From the NCBI GenBank assembly GCA_902496945.1, contig CABVDE010000012.1, positions 1 through 50,450 on the forward strand: 50,450 nucleotides of DNA. The letters are read 5' to 3'. Below the pieces are notes generated by a model that did not search any database, had not been told where the DNA came from, and saw nothing but the letters and a program-made list of their open reading frames with translations. This DNA comes from an uncultured Collinsella sp. Lineage in GTDB: Bacteria > Actinomycetota > Coriobacteriia > Coriobacteriales > Coriobacteriaceae. This document shows positions 24,396-32,802 of the stretch, in pieces. The translations under genes were made by a program, and so were the position numbers. Within the stretch, counting starts at the first letter, position 1. Each line of letters starts with the position of its first letter.

Positions 24396-25211
24396 TTATT
24401 TATTTACATCGTAGCTGGAAACAGATGCGACAACGCGTGCGGCGTCCACATCGGACATCGCCTCGAACTTGACTTTCTCCCCCGGCGCCCACGAAGAAGT
24501 GTTCGCATAGGTCTCCTCCGCTTTGATGTCATCCGCATCGTAGAGAGCAAGCGTCAGACTGACGTTTGAGAACGATATACCAGAGGTGTTCTCAACTACG
24601 GCTGTATACGTATACAGACCATAACCGTCATCCGACTTTTCGAAATTTGCTCCCTGGATCAAACTGTTGATGGCGTCCTCATTGCGGGTCTTCTCCGCTA
24701 CGGACTTTCCATTCTTAATCAAGTCATTGAAGTCGTCCTTGTATTTCTCCCCAACTTCCAACCCATAATTATCAACAAGCTTTTTGAGCTGCGCAGACCG
24801 CTCATCGTAGACCTTGTTCCATTCTTCGTAATAATCCGAAGACGATTGCGAGTAGTCCTCGGTCACTTTAAGCTGGTCATCAAGCAGATTCAGATATGTG
24901 ATGACATCCTGCTGCATCTTAGAATCCTTGAACTTGGCGTTCTTGAGCTCCTCGTCGTTCTTAATCTCGGCCTTAATGGCTTCTTGGATATTCTCGGTTG
25001 AATGAGGGTCATCATCGTTTGCATTAGATTCAATGACGTCGGATCTTCTCTCAAACCCGGCAGCGATAACATTCATCGCCTTGTCATCGACATATTTCGG
25101 CTTTTCTGAGTTTACAGCATTCTGAGAACAGGCCGAAATGAACCCTAAAGAACAGATGAGCAGGACAAACAAACCCATCACAGGCAGCTTTTTAATAGTA
25201 TTTCGTTTCAC
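24396..25211 (-). CDS. Lipoprotein with an FxLYD-like C-terminal domain
   Basis: 271 aa from GTG 25211. Signal peptide with a lipobox (LGFISACS, Cys at about residue 28), so a membrane-anchored extracellular lipoprotein. Residues 40-190 are charged helix with coiled-coil character. Residues about 195-265 form a beta domain (YTYTAVVENTSGISFSNVSL) typical of FxLYD/extracellular DUF4352-like folds, which mediate binding or scaffolding. Separated from the DUF4230-like gene by about 210 bp with a terminator. Function unknown; probably part of an accessory surface module. Confidence 0.75.
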   Translation of the reverse strand: MKRNTIKKLPVMGLFVLLICSLGFISACSQNAVNSEKPKYVDDKAMNVIAAGFERRSDVIESNANDDDPHSTENIQEAIKAEIKNDEELKNAKFKDSKMQQDVITYLNLLDDQLKVTEDYSQSSSDYYEEWNKVYDERSAQLKKLVDNYGLEVGEKYKDDFNDLIKNGKSVAEKTRNEDAINSLIQGANFEKSDDGYGLYTYTAVVENTSGISFSNVSLTLALYDADDIKAEETYANTSSWAPGEKVKFEAMSDVDAARVVASVSSYDVNK

Positions 25212-25372
25212 GACTATTTCCCTTCAATTGACGATTCGACTCATAGCCCCTCATCAAAAAGCAGACGAATTGGCAACGCGGTGGCACTATTTGATTCAAG
25301 GGCGTGAACTGGATGAACATCGAGGGAAGGAGTGAGCCCTGTGCAATAAACTCCCCTCGTCAAAATGTCTAG

Positions 25373-26008
25373 CTAAAGAAGACGGACAGACGGCGAACGG
25401 TCATATCCGGTCGCGTCCGCCCGCCTCCAACGATCAAACGTCGATGGACTAACGCCCAACAGCGCGGCGGCATCCCGCCTTGTCACCTCACCTCCTTTAA
25501 ATGATTGGACGACTGAACGATAGTTTTCTGGACGCTCGAGCATCGGACGCCCAAAACGGACGCCGCGCAATCGTGCCGAAGCAATACCTTCAGCCTGTCT
25601 TTGCTTGATGTTTTCGCGCTCCACCTGAGCTACGTAACTCAAAACTTGGAGCACTAGATCGGCAATAAAAGTTCCCGTTATTCCATTAGGTTGTTCGCGC
25701 GTATCAAGCAGTGGCATGTCGAGCACCACGATGGCAACGCGTTTATCCATCGTTATGCGACGCCATTCATCGAGAACTTCACGGTAGTCGCGACCTAACC
25801 GGTCGATACTCTTAATCACCAGGACGTCCCCCTCGCGCAGTCGCCGAAGAAGACGCTGATACTGAGGACGCCTGAAGTCCTTTCCGCTCGCCTTGTCAGC
25901 ATAGATCAGATTCGCTTGGACCGGAAACCGCCCCAGTGCATCCAATTGGCGATCCAGGTTCTGATCTGCTGACGAAACGCGAGCATACCCAAAGATTCTG
26001 TTTTGCAT
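25373..26008 (-). CDS. Serine recombinase, resolvase/invertase type
   Basis: 211 aa from ATG 26008 (AGGGG 5 bp upstream). N-terminal catalytic domain with the nucleophilic Ser in YARVSSADQNLDRQ, then IKSIDRLGRDYREVL, typical of small DNA invertases and resolvases. The C-terminal helix-turn-helix (RRDAAALLGVSPSTFDRWRR) is of Hin type. Could invert or resolve DNA nearby, but no matching recombination-site pair was identified. Located at the edge of the AT-rich block; a 10-bp TTAAC array lies upstream. Confidence 0.92.
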   Translation of the reverse strand: MQNRIFGYARVSSADQNLDRQLDALGRFPVQANLIYADKASGKDFRRPQYQRLLRRLREGDVLVIKSIDRLGRDYREVLDEWRRITMDKRVAIVVLDMPLLDTREQPNGITGTFIADLVLQVLSYVAQVERENIKQRQAEGIASARLRGVRFGRPMLERPENYRSVVQSFKGGEVTRRDAAALLGVSPSTFDRWRRADATGYDRSPSVRLL

Positions 26009-26155
26009 GATTGCCCCTATCAGCCGCACGATGGCAGCATCGGCTCATTTGAGAGCCCACTCACTATAGGGCGTGCAAATTTCGCGAATGGGTTGAGGTC
26101 ATTTTGGCTCTCAGGCACAAGCTATTCAAGCGCTATGTCGACAACACGCTAGCTA

Positions 26156-26210
26156 TTAACTGCAATTAACTACTTTTAACTGAAATTAACTGCTTTTAAC
26201 CAGAATTAAC
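26156..26210. repeat. Six TTAAC motifs at exact 10-bp spacing
   Basis: TTAAC ends at 26160, 26170, 26180, 26190, 26200 and 26210. Units resemble TGCAATTAAC or TGCTTTTAAC. The array lies between the serine recombinase and the UvrA-like gene, about 150 bp upstream of the recombinase start. One helical turn spacing places all copies on one DNA face; possible protein-binding iterons. Confidence 0.85.
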
Positions 26211-26248
26211 CAGAATAGAAAACCGTGATGCCGCAGTCTTTGCGAGAA

Positions 26249-26277
26249 TGTGACAGAGGGACAGTCCCTTTGTCACA
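26249..26277. repeat. 29-bp palindromic repeat holding the stop codon of the UvrA-like gene
   Basis: Arms TGTGACA / TGTCACA around a GGGAC-GTCCC core. On the minus strand, the TGA inside TGTGACA is the stop codon of the gene at 26273. A degenerate relative (ATGCGACA / TGTCGCAT arms) lies at 29361-29391. Confidence 0.85.
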
Positions 26278-28768
26278 TCGCGTATAGGTAGCGGCCGGTG
26301 ATGCTTGTGGGGTAGGCCGCGATATCGTCCGGCGTGCCGGCGCAGACGATTTGTCCGCCGGCGTCGCCACCGCCTGGGCCCATATCGATAACGTAGTCGG
26401 CGTTACGGATGAGATCGAGGTCGTGCTCGATTACGATGACCGTGGCGCCCTTGGCAACCAGGCCGTCAAACACAGCCAGCAGAACCTGAACATCGAGCGG
26501 ATGCAGACCGATCGTGGGCTCGTCGAACACGAACACGGCATCGTCCTGCACGCGCCCCATCTCGCTCGCAAGCTTAAGACGCTGCGCCTCACCGCCCGAA
26601 AGCGCCGGCGTAGGCTCGCCGAGTGTGAGGTAGCCCAGGCCCAGGTCGTGCAAGGTCTGCAGGCGCGTCTGAACTTTCTTGAGTCCCACCGTGGCGTCGA
26701 GTGCCTCATCCACGCTCATATCCATAAGTTGCGGTAACGTAAGCAGACTGCCGTCCTTGCCCTCGCGATGGATATGCGAGGCGGCCTCGGCGTAGCGCGA
26801 GCCGCGGCATGCCGGGCAGACGATCTCGACATCGGGCAGGAACTGCACGTCAAGCGATATGGAGCCGGTACCATCACACGTGGGGCAGCGCAGGGCACCG
26901 GTGTTGTAGCTAAAGGCGCCCGCCTTGTAGCCGGCAGCCTTGGCCTCGGGTGTACGGGCGAAGGCGCGGCGCAGCTCATCGTGGATATCGGCATAGGTCG
27001 CCACCGTCGAGCGCACGTTGGCGCCGATGGGCGTGGCGTCGATCAGGTTGGCGCGCGCAATGCCCTCGGCATCGACCCAACGCACATGAGCCGGCAGGCG
27101 CTCGCCAGCTGCTTGCGCCTTAAGCGCGGGGATGAGCGTCTCGAGCACCAGGGTCGTCTTGCCCGAGCCCGAGACGCCCGTTACTGCGACAAGTCGGCCG
27201 CGGGGAATGTCGACCTCGAGCGGTTTGACGGTATGAATGGCATCGGTCGCCATGCGGATATGGCCCTGGTCGAACATTTCTTCATCGGAGACCTGTGGAC
27301 GCAAACGCTTGGGGTCCGCACGCAGGAACGGCGCGATGCGGCTGTCTTGTGATCGTTCGACCTCGCTAACCGTGCCAGAAGCGATCACCTTGCCGCCACC
27401 CGCACCGGCAACGGGACCCATCTCGACCAGATAATCGGCCTCCGCCAGCACGCGTGTGTCATGGTCGACGACGACCACCGTATTGCCGTCACCCACCAAG
27501 TCACGCATTACGCCCACCAGGCCATCGACGTTTGCCGGATGCAGGCCAATCGAGGGCTCGTCCAGCACATAAAGCACGCCCGTCGAGCGATTGCGCACCA
27601 CACGGGCGAGCTGCACACGCTGGCGTTCGCCGGTGGAAAGCGTGGCTCCGGCGCGATCGAGCGAGAGGTAGTTGAGACCCAGGTCGACCAGGCGACGAGC
27701 TGTGCTCAAAAACGAATCGCAGATGTCCGTCGCCATGGGCCGCATCTCGTCCGGCAACGACGCGGGCACGCCGCGTACCCATTCAATTGCGTCGCCCAGC
27801 GTCATGGCTGCCGCCTGCGCCAGATTGATGCCACGCACCTGGGGCTGGCGTGCCGCCTCGGACAGACGCGTGCCGCCGCAGTCACGACACGGGCCCTCGC
27901 GCAAAAAGCGGGCAACGCGCTTTAAGCCCTTATCGTCCTTGACCTTGGCGAGCGCGTTCTCGACGGTATAGACGGCGTTGTAGTACGTAAAGTCGAGCGG
28001 TGTGGCGCCCTCGCCGTTCTTGGGCACGTAGAGGATGTGCTTTTTGACCGCCGGGCCGTGGAACACGATGTTGCGCTCCTGGGGCGTGAGCTGGCTAAAC
28101 GGCACATCGGTGCGCACGCCCATCTCACCGGCGACCTGCTTCATCAGGTCCCACATGAGCGTGCCCCAGGGAAGAACCGCGCCTTCGTTGATGGTCTTGG
28201 ACTCGTCGGGCACCAGGCTCGCCTCGTCCACTTCGCGCATGACGCCGGTGCCGCCGCAGGTGGGACATGCACCGCCGCTATTAAAGGCAAGGTCTTCGGC
28301 GCCCGGCGCGTAAAACTCGCGGCCGCAGGTCGGGCACGTAAGCGCCAAGCCGGCCGCCACGTTCAGGCTCGGCTCCACGCGGGCGCCGCAATGCGGGCAC
28401 ACGTGATGGGCGCAGCGGCTAAAGAGCAGGCGCAGGCTGTTGTTGAGTTCGGTCATGGTACCAAAGGTAGAGCGCACGCCCGGCACGCTGGGGCGCTGAT
28501 GCAGTGCAAGCGCCGCCGGCACGTGCAGCACCTCGTCCACCTGCGCATGCTCTGCCTGCGTTAGGCGACGCCGAGTGTAAGTGCTGAGTGCCTCTAGGTA
28601 GCGACGCGAGCCCTCGGCATAGAGAACACCCAGCGCCAGCGAGCTCTTGCCCGAACCCGACACGCCGGCGATGCCCACAAGCTTTCCCAGCGGAATATCG
28701 ATATCGATGTCCTTGAGGTTATGGACGCGCGCGCCACGTACCTCGATCGCGCCTGGTTGCTGCGGCAA
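26273..28768 (-). CDS. UvrA-like ATPase without the UvrB-binding region
   Basis: 831 aa from TTG 28768 (AGAGGGG upstream); canonical UvrA is about 940. Two ABC ATPase units: Walker A GVSGSGKSS near the N terminus and GVSGSGKTT around residue 530, signature LSTGERQRVQLA and LSGGEAQRLKLA, and Walker B-like FVFDEPTIGLHP. Zinc-finger Cys pairs CPTCGG and CPTCDG are kept. The stretch that in UvrA follows the first CPxCG and contacts UvrB is essentially missing, as in UvrA2/DrrC-type proteins, linked in some bacteria to drug tolerance. DNA-damage or resistance role inferred. The C terminus ends within a repeat. Confidence 0.88.
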   Translation of the reverse strand: MPQQPGAIEVRGARVHNLKDIDIDIPLGKLVGIAGVSGSGKSSLALGVLYAEGSRRYLEALSTYTRRRLTQAEHAQVDEVLHVPAALALHQRPSVPGVRSTFGTMTELNNSLRLLFSRCAHHVCPHCGARVEPSLNVAAGLALTCPTCGREFYAPGAEDLAFNSGGACPTCGGTGVMREVDEASLVPDESKTINEGAVLPWGTLMWDLMKQVAGEMGVRTDVPFSQLTPQERNIVFHGPAVKKHILYVPKNGEGATPLDFTYYNAVYTVENALAKVKDDKGLKRVARFLREGPCRDCGGTRLSEAARQPQVRGINLAQAAAMTLGDAIEWVRGVPASLPDEMRPMATDICDSFLSTARRLVDLGLNYLSLDRAGATLSTGERQRVQLARVVRNRSTGVLYVLDEPSIGLHPANVDGLVGVMRDLVGDGNTVVVVDHDTRVLAEADYLVEMGPVAGAGGGKVIASGTVSEVERSQDSRIAPFLRADPKRLRPQVSDEEMFDQGHIRMATDAIHTVKPLEVDIPRGRLVAVTGVSGSGKTTLVLETLIPALKAQAAGERLPAHVRWVDAEGIARANLIDATPIGANVRSTVATYADIHDELRRAFARTPEAKAAGYKAGAFSYNTGALRCPTCDGTGSISLDVQFLPDVEIVCPACRGSRYAEAASHIHREGKDGSLLTLPQLMDMSVDEALDATVGLKKVQTRLQTLHDLGLGYLTLGEPTPALSGGEAQRLKLASEMGRVQDDAVFVFDEPTIGLHPLDVQVLLAVFDGLVAKGATVIVIEHDLDLIRNADYVIDMGPGGGDAGGQIVCAGTPDDIAAYPTSITGRYLYAM

Positions 28769-28770
28769 CT

Positions 28771-29328
28771 TTATCGCCCCTCTTCTGTCTGTTTGCGCCA
28801 GTCGTCGCAGGTCAAATACGTAAAGTACTCGGTACGCACATCGCCCATGAGCTCGCAGGGCACGTCGCGCTCAACGTGATGGGGCACGAATCCACACTTT
28901 TGTTGAACGCGTAGCGACTTGTAATTACCCTCATAGTATCCGCACCAAAGCACCTTGCAGCCAAGCGTTTCGAACGCATAGCGCTGCATGGCTCGCACCG
29001 CTTCGGGAGCAAAGCCTCGGCCCCAGAAAGGCTTGGCGATCCAATAGCCCACCTCGAGTTCAGGGCCGGCACCCAGGTAGTTCGACTCGCAGCGAGGCGG
29101 CATCAGTCCAATGCTGCCTACAAGCCCGTCGGTCGCAGCCAGACAAACGGCAAAGGTATGGGGTGCGGAAAAGACCGTCCGAATGATTTCTCTGCTTTCC
29201 TCGATGCTTCGATGGGGCGGCCAACCTGCAGCCGGCCCCACGTCCGGGTCGCTCGCGTATGCAAAAAGACCCTCCGCATCCGTCTCGCGCCACGGGCGAA
29301 GCGTCAAGTGCTCAGTATGAATCACCAT
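28771..29328 (-). CDS. GNAT N-acetyltransferase, RimJ/RimL type
   Basis: 185 aa from ATG 29328. Acetyl-CoA-binding GNAT fold with HTEHLTLRPWRETDAEGL at the start, GYWIAKPFWGRGFAPEAV around the pyrophosphate loop and ALRVQQKCGF-like C-terminal strand (here SLRVQQKCGFVPHHVERDVP). Family members acetylate ribosomal protein N termini or small molecules; substrate unknown. Its stop is 2 bp from the TTG start of the UvrA-like gene, so the two are probably cotranscribed. Confidence 0.9.
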   Translation of the reverse strand: MVIHTEHLTLRPWRETDAEGLFAYASDPDVGPAAGWPPHRSIEESREIIRTVFSAPHTFAVCLAATDGLVGSIGLMPPRCESNYLGAGPELEVGYWIAKPFWGRGFAPEAVRAMQRYAFETLGCKVLWCGYYEGNYKSLRVQQKCGFVPHHVERDVPCELMGDVRTEYFTYLTCDDWRKQTEEGR

Positions 29329-29360
29329 GTTTCGACCTCTCACTTATTAATGCGACAAGA

Positions 29361-29391
29361 ATGCGACAGCGGAGTTATCCCTTTGTCGCAT
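29361..29391. repeat. Palindromic repeat, ATGCGACA arms
   Basis: ATGCGACA at 29361-29368 pairs with TGTCGCAT at 29384-29391; the 15-bp centre is degenerate. Relative of the 26249-26277 element; lies between GNAT and the TetM-like gene. Confidence 0.7.
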
Positions 29392-29462
29392 CGCGCCGTA
29401 GACATATTTGTCAAGAGCTCAAGCGTTTGAAAAACTGCCATTTCTACCCCGTCCCCTAGTGG
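29384..29462 (-). repeat. Dispersed repeat spanning the stop codon of the TetM-like gene
   Basis: Minus strand from 29462: TGCCAcTAGGGGACGGGG, TAGAAATGGcAG, TTTTTCAAAC, CTCTTGaCAAA, then ATGCGACA. Same block order as after trmL (22214-22300, plus strand). The TAG (29458-29456) is the host gene's stop. Confidence 0.75.
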
Positions 29463-31453
29463 CAGAAGAAGGTGGGGTCGGCGGGGCGATAGGGACGGAA
29501 GGTGGCGGGGTCGATATGGACGTGAGCGGCCTCGGGGGCGTCGTACCATTTGACCGTATAGCCGGCGCCGTGCGAGCAAAAGACCGAGTCGGGCGTGTTG
29601 GGCAAGTCGGCCTCGGGATCGTAGGCAGCTGTCTCAATCACGCGCTCGGCATCGTGGCAGGGCGCGTAACCTGCGAACTCAAGGTACAGATGCCCGCGAC
29701 CGCTTGTGTAGGCTGCCACCTCCAGAGCATAGTCCTGCACCTCGGATGCCGGCACGCGGCCGGTCAGCTTCGCGCGATCACCCTCCATCGCAGGCGGCTC
29801 GTATTCGGCGCCCATGCGCGTGGCATCCGAGAGCGCTCGGCCCACGCACTCCTCCGGCACCTCGAGCTCAAAGTGATACCAGGGTTCCAGCAACACTGCC
29901 GCGCCTGCCTCGCGCGCCCGCATGAGCCCCTGGCGAATCGCACGATACGTGGCCTGGCGAAAATCGCCGCCCTCGGTGTGCTTGGCATGCGCACGGCCAC
30001 CTGTGAGCGTAATGCGCACATCGGTGATGGGCGAGCCGGTCAGCACGCCCAGGTGATCTCGCTCCATGGCGTTGGTGAGCGCCAGGCGCTGCCAGTTCAG
30101 ATCGAGTTCGTCGGTCGAGGTTACGGTGCCAAACTGCACGCCCGATCCCGCCGGCAACGGCTCCAGGCGCAGATGCACCTCGGCATAGTGGCGCAGCGGC
30201 TCAAAGTGGCCCACGCCCTCGACCAACTGCGAAATAGTCTCCTTATAGAGAATGCCACCGGGCTCAAACGCAACCGAAAGGCCAAAGCGATCGGCCAGCA
30301 CGCGCTGCACGACCTCGAGCTGCACGGCGCCCATCAGCTGCAGATGGATCTGCTCAAGATGCGTATTCCAGCTTACGCCGAGCATAGGATCCTCGTCCGC
30401 CAACTCGGTCAGCGCTTGGAACACCGCATGGACATCGTGCTCGCCCGGCAGCACGGTATAGGTGAGAACCGGCGCGATAATCGGCTGCTCGCCCATGGGT
30501 TCCGCGCCCAAAGCATCTCCCGGGCGAACGTGCGCGAGGCCCGTTACGGCGCAGATACCACCGGCGGCAACTTCCTGGGCAAGCTCGTATTTCTCGCCGT
30601 TATAGATACGAACCTGGTCGACTTTCTGCTCCCAAGCCCCAGCACCGGAGCGCCCCTCAATCACCTGCTTTGCATGCAGCACGCCACCGGTCACTTTGAC
30701 CCAAGCCAAGCGCTCACCGCGATCTCCACGGCTCACGCGGTAGACGCGAGCGGCGAACTCCCGAGGCCACACCTGCTCACGCATCAGGGCACACATACCG
30801 TCCAGCAGCTCGCCTACGCCCCGATCCCTGAGCGCCGAACCAGCGAAGCAGGGGAACAGCTTGCGCTCCGCAACCAGCCGCGAAAGCGTGGCAGTCGAAA
30901 GCTCGCCCGCTTCAAGAAACTCCTCGAGCGCCTCCTCGTCCAGTGCGGCGGCATCCTCTTGAACGGCACCGCCGGCCAGCAGTTCACCGGCATCCAGGCA
31001 GCCCTCGGAAAGACGCCGCCCAAGTTGTGCCAGCAGTGCCTCACGCCCGGGGTTTTCCAAGTCGATCTTGTTGATAAAGATGAACGTCGGGATCTCGTAG
31101 CGCGCGAGCAGGCGCCACAGGGTTTCGGTATGCCCCTGCACGCCATCGTTGGCACCCACAACCAGAATCGCATAGTCGAGCGCGCGCAATGTGCGCTCCG
31201 CCTCGGCCGAAAAATCGACATGGCCGGGAGCGTCCACGAGCATCACGTGGGTTTCGCCGTGGTCGAGCACGGCCTGCGACGAGAAGATCGTGATGCCGCG
31301 CTCGCGTTCAATCTCGTTGGTGTCCAGGTGAGAGTCACCATCGTCCACACGTCCACGCTTGCGAATGCGACCCGCATTGAACAGCATGGCCTCTGCCAGG
31401 GTGGTCTTGCCGGCATCGACATGCGCCAGGATTCCAATGACCGCTTGCTTTGA
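29456..31453 (-). CDS. TetM/EF-G-like ribosomal protection GTPase
   Basis: 665 aa from ATG 31453 (GGGGGAG upstream). Translational GTPase with G1 AHVDAGKTT, G3 DAPGH, G4 NKID, then domains II-V of the TetM/TetO/OtrA group rather than EF-G (compact, DAPGHVDFSAEAERTLRALD). TetM proteins are about 640 aa and remove tetracycline from the ribosome. The C terminus keeps the GAGYTVKWYDAPEAAH stretch near the TetM tip. Chromosomal TetM-like genes of this type in Clostridia and Coriobacteriia are not always resistance genes; resistance not claimed. Ends in Cys-His encoded by a repeat. Confidence 0.85.
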   Translation of the reverse strand, partial: SKQAVIGILAHVDAGKTTLAEAMLFNAGRIRKRGRVDDGDSHLDTNEIERERGITIFSSQAVLDHGETHVMLVDAPGHVDFSAEAERTLRALDYAILVVGANDGVQGHTETLWRLLARYEIPTFIFINKIDLENPGREALLAQLGRRLSEGCLDAGELLAGGAVQEDAAALDEEALEEFLEAGELSTATLSRLVAERKLFPCFAGSALRDRGVGELLDGMCALMREQVWPREFAARVYRVSRGDRGERLAWVKVTGGVLHAKQVIEGRSGAGAWEQKVDQVRIYNGEKYELAQEVAAGGICAVTGLAHVRPGDALGAEPMGEQPIIAPVLTYTVLPGEHDVHAVFQALTELADEDPMLGVSWNTHLEQIHLQLMGAVQLEVVQRVLADRFGLSVAFEPGGILYKETISQLVEGVGHFEPLRHYAEVHLRLEPLPAGSGVQFGTVTSTDELDLNWQRLALTNAMERDHLGVLTGSPITDVRITLTGGRAHAKHTEGGDFRQATYRAIRQGLMRAREAGAAVLLEPWYHFELEVPEECVGRALSDATRMGAEYEPPAMEGDRAKLTGRVPASEVQDYALEVAAYTSGRGHLYLEFAGYAPCHDAERVIETAAYDPEADLPNTPDSVFCSHGAGYTVKWYDAPEAAHVHIDPATFRPYRPADPTFFCH

Positions 31454-31694
31454 CATAATCTCCCCCGTTGATAACACGCCGACCCTGCAGGGTACGCTTT
31501 TGTCACACAGTGGATGATACAATTTACAAGCCGGCGGGCGAAGCGGGCCCTATCCCCCGACCAAGCTCATCACCCTGCGTTGCCGCGCGGCGATTTTCGT
31601 AGGTTCGCGCCTTGCGAAAGCCGGCACCCCCCTTTGTCTACCCGGGCTCATCTGGGCGGTAACAACGCGAGCCCCACAACAGCGAGGAGTCACC
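31454..31694. promoter_or_regulatory. Divergent promoter region between the TetM-like gene and mscL
   Basis: 241 bp without a gene. Contains a perfect 12-bp palindrome ACCCTGCAGGGT at 31482-31493 and an AT-rich stretch GATACAATTTACAA near 31515-31528. No leader peptide of the tetM type was recognised. Confidence 0.35.
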
Positions 31695-32120
31695 ATGAAG
31701 GCACTGTTCAACGAGTTCAAGGAATTTATCAACCGCGGCAACGTAATGGACATGGCCGTCGGCGTGATTATCGGCGGCGCGTTCACCGCCATCGTGACCT
31801 CGCTCACCGACAACATCATCAACCCGCTCATCTCCGTGATTGCCGGCGGCAGCGCCACCGAGATCTCGGGGCTCGTGGTGCCGGGCACCAATATCGACTT
31901 TGGTGCGTTCATTGGCGCGTGCATCAACTTTTTGATTGTGGCGGCGATCGTCTTTGCCATCGTCAAGGCGTTCAACAAGGCGCAGGAGATTGGCGACAAG
32001 CTCGCCGGCGCCACCGCCGAGGAAGCCGCCCCTAAGCCCGTCTGCCCCTATTGCCTGGAAGAGGTACACGAGGGCGCAACCAAGTGCTGCCACTGCGGAA
32101 GCGAGCTTCCCAAGGCGTAA
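31695..32120 (+). CDS. mscL: Large-conductance mechanosensitive channel with C-terminal zinc ribbon
   Basis: 141 aa; CGAGGAG lies 5 bp before ATG. Residues 1-95 are standard MscL: N-terminal helix FNEFKEFINRGNVMDMAVGV, TM1 VGVIIGGAFTAIVTSLTDN, periplasmic loop, TM2 FIGACINFLIVAAIVFAIV. Opens at high membrane tension to release solutes. The normal C-terminal helix bundle is replaced at residues about 116-138 by CPYCLEEV...CCHCGSEL, a four-Cys zinc ribbon. Zinc-ribbon MscL forms exist in some Gram-positives (from memory). Role of the ribbon unknown; could assemble or sense metal or redox. Confidence 0.95.
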   Translation: MKALFNEFKEFINRGNVMDMAVGVIIGGAFTAIVTSLTDNIINPLISVIAGGSATEISGLVVPGTNIDFGAFIGACINFLIVAAIVFAIVKAFNKAQEIGDKLAGATAEEAAPKPVCPYCLEEVHEGATKCCHCGSELPKA

Positions 32121-32236
32121 CCACCGTTGCCTATGCGACGGGAGCTGACCCGTTACCCGGCCAAGACATCGCATGCAAAAATGGCCCCACCGGAGCAATT
32201 TTCATTTCGATGAAACGCTGGTTCGTGAATCGGCCT

Positions 32237-32725
32237 CTACGCCTCGCGCAGCCAGTCGAAGGCAACACGCGGCGTGCCGTCCGATACGTACACGACGCCG
32301 GCTCGCTCGAAGCCAGCCTTGAAAATGGCGCCTTGCATGGGCAGGTTGTCTTGATGCGTGTCGATACGCAAATGGTCGATGCGCTCCTTGGCAAAGGCAA
32401 ACATCGCGGCGGCGATACCGTGCACGGTTCCGTCGGATGCCACACGGTGCAGCACGGCGTACGGAGTGTCACTACGCCATTGGCCGTCCTCAATGACGTC
32501 GTAGCAATCGTCTGGGCCCGGTAAAAAGGCAAACGTTGCCACCACGCGACCGTTGTCCTCGCATACATAGCTGCTACCGGCAGCGATATCGGCAGCCAGC
32601 TGTTCAGCCGAAGGCGTGCCCACCGGCCACTGCGTGGCATTGCCATGCTCGCGCATAAAAGCGCGGGCTGCGTCGTAGACAGCCATGACGGCGGGAATGT
32701 CGGTATCGAGGGTTTTTCTGATCAT
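32237..32725 (-). CDS. GNAT-family N-acetyltransferase
   Basis: 162 aa. MIRKTLDTDIPAVMAVYDAA opens as in many GNAT proteins; IAAAMFAFAKERIDHLRIDT and NLPMQGAIFKAGFERAG form the usual last strands, with conserved Asn-Lys-Gly Phe pattern. The acetyl-CoA loop is short (VHGIAAAMF). Substrate unknown. A weak ribosome site (GTGAGG, about 12 bp upstream). Divergent from the small protein at 32803 across a shared inverted repeat. Confidence 0.85.
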   Translation of the reverse strand: MIRKTLDTDIPAVMAVYDAARAFMREHGNATQWPVGTPSAEQLAADIAAGSSYVCEDNGRVVATFAFLPGPDDCYDVIEDGQWRSDTPYAVLHRVASDGTVHGIAAAMFAFAKERIDHLRIDTHQDNLPMQGAIFKAGFERAGVVYVSDGTPRVAFDWLREA

Positions 32726-32747
32726 CGTGCAGCGACCTCACGTTTAT

Positions 32748-32777
32748 TGGTATCACTTTGGTTAGGCAATGATACCA
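32748..32777. promoter_or_regulatory. Inverted repeat in a divergent promoter
   Basis: TGGTATCA (32748-32755) and TGATACCA (32770-32777), perfect 8-bp arms, 14-bp spacer, between the GNAT gene and the 32803 gene. Operator candidate. Confidence 0.45.
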
Positions 32778-32802
32778 GTGTTTGGAGAGGGGCGCGAAAC
32801 AG

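Noticed and set aside
26156..26210. CRISPR array
   Set aside because: Units are 10 bp with no spacers and no cas genes.
29408..31453. 681-aa antisense ORF opposite the TetM-like gene
   Set aside because: Shadow frame; the opposite strand encodes a complete GTPase with all G motifs.
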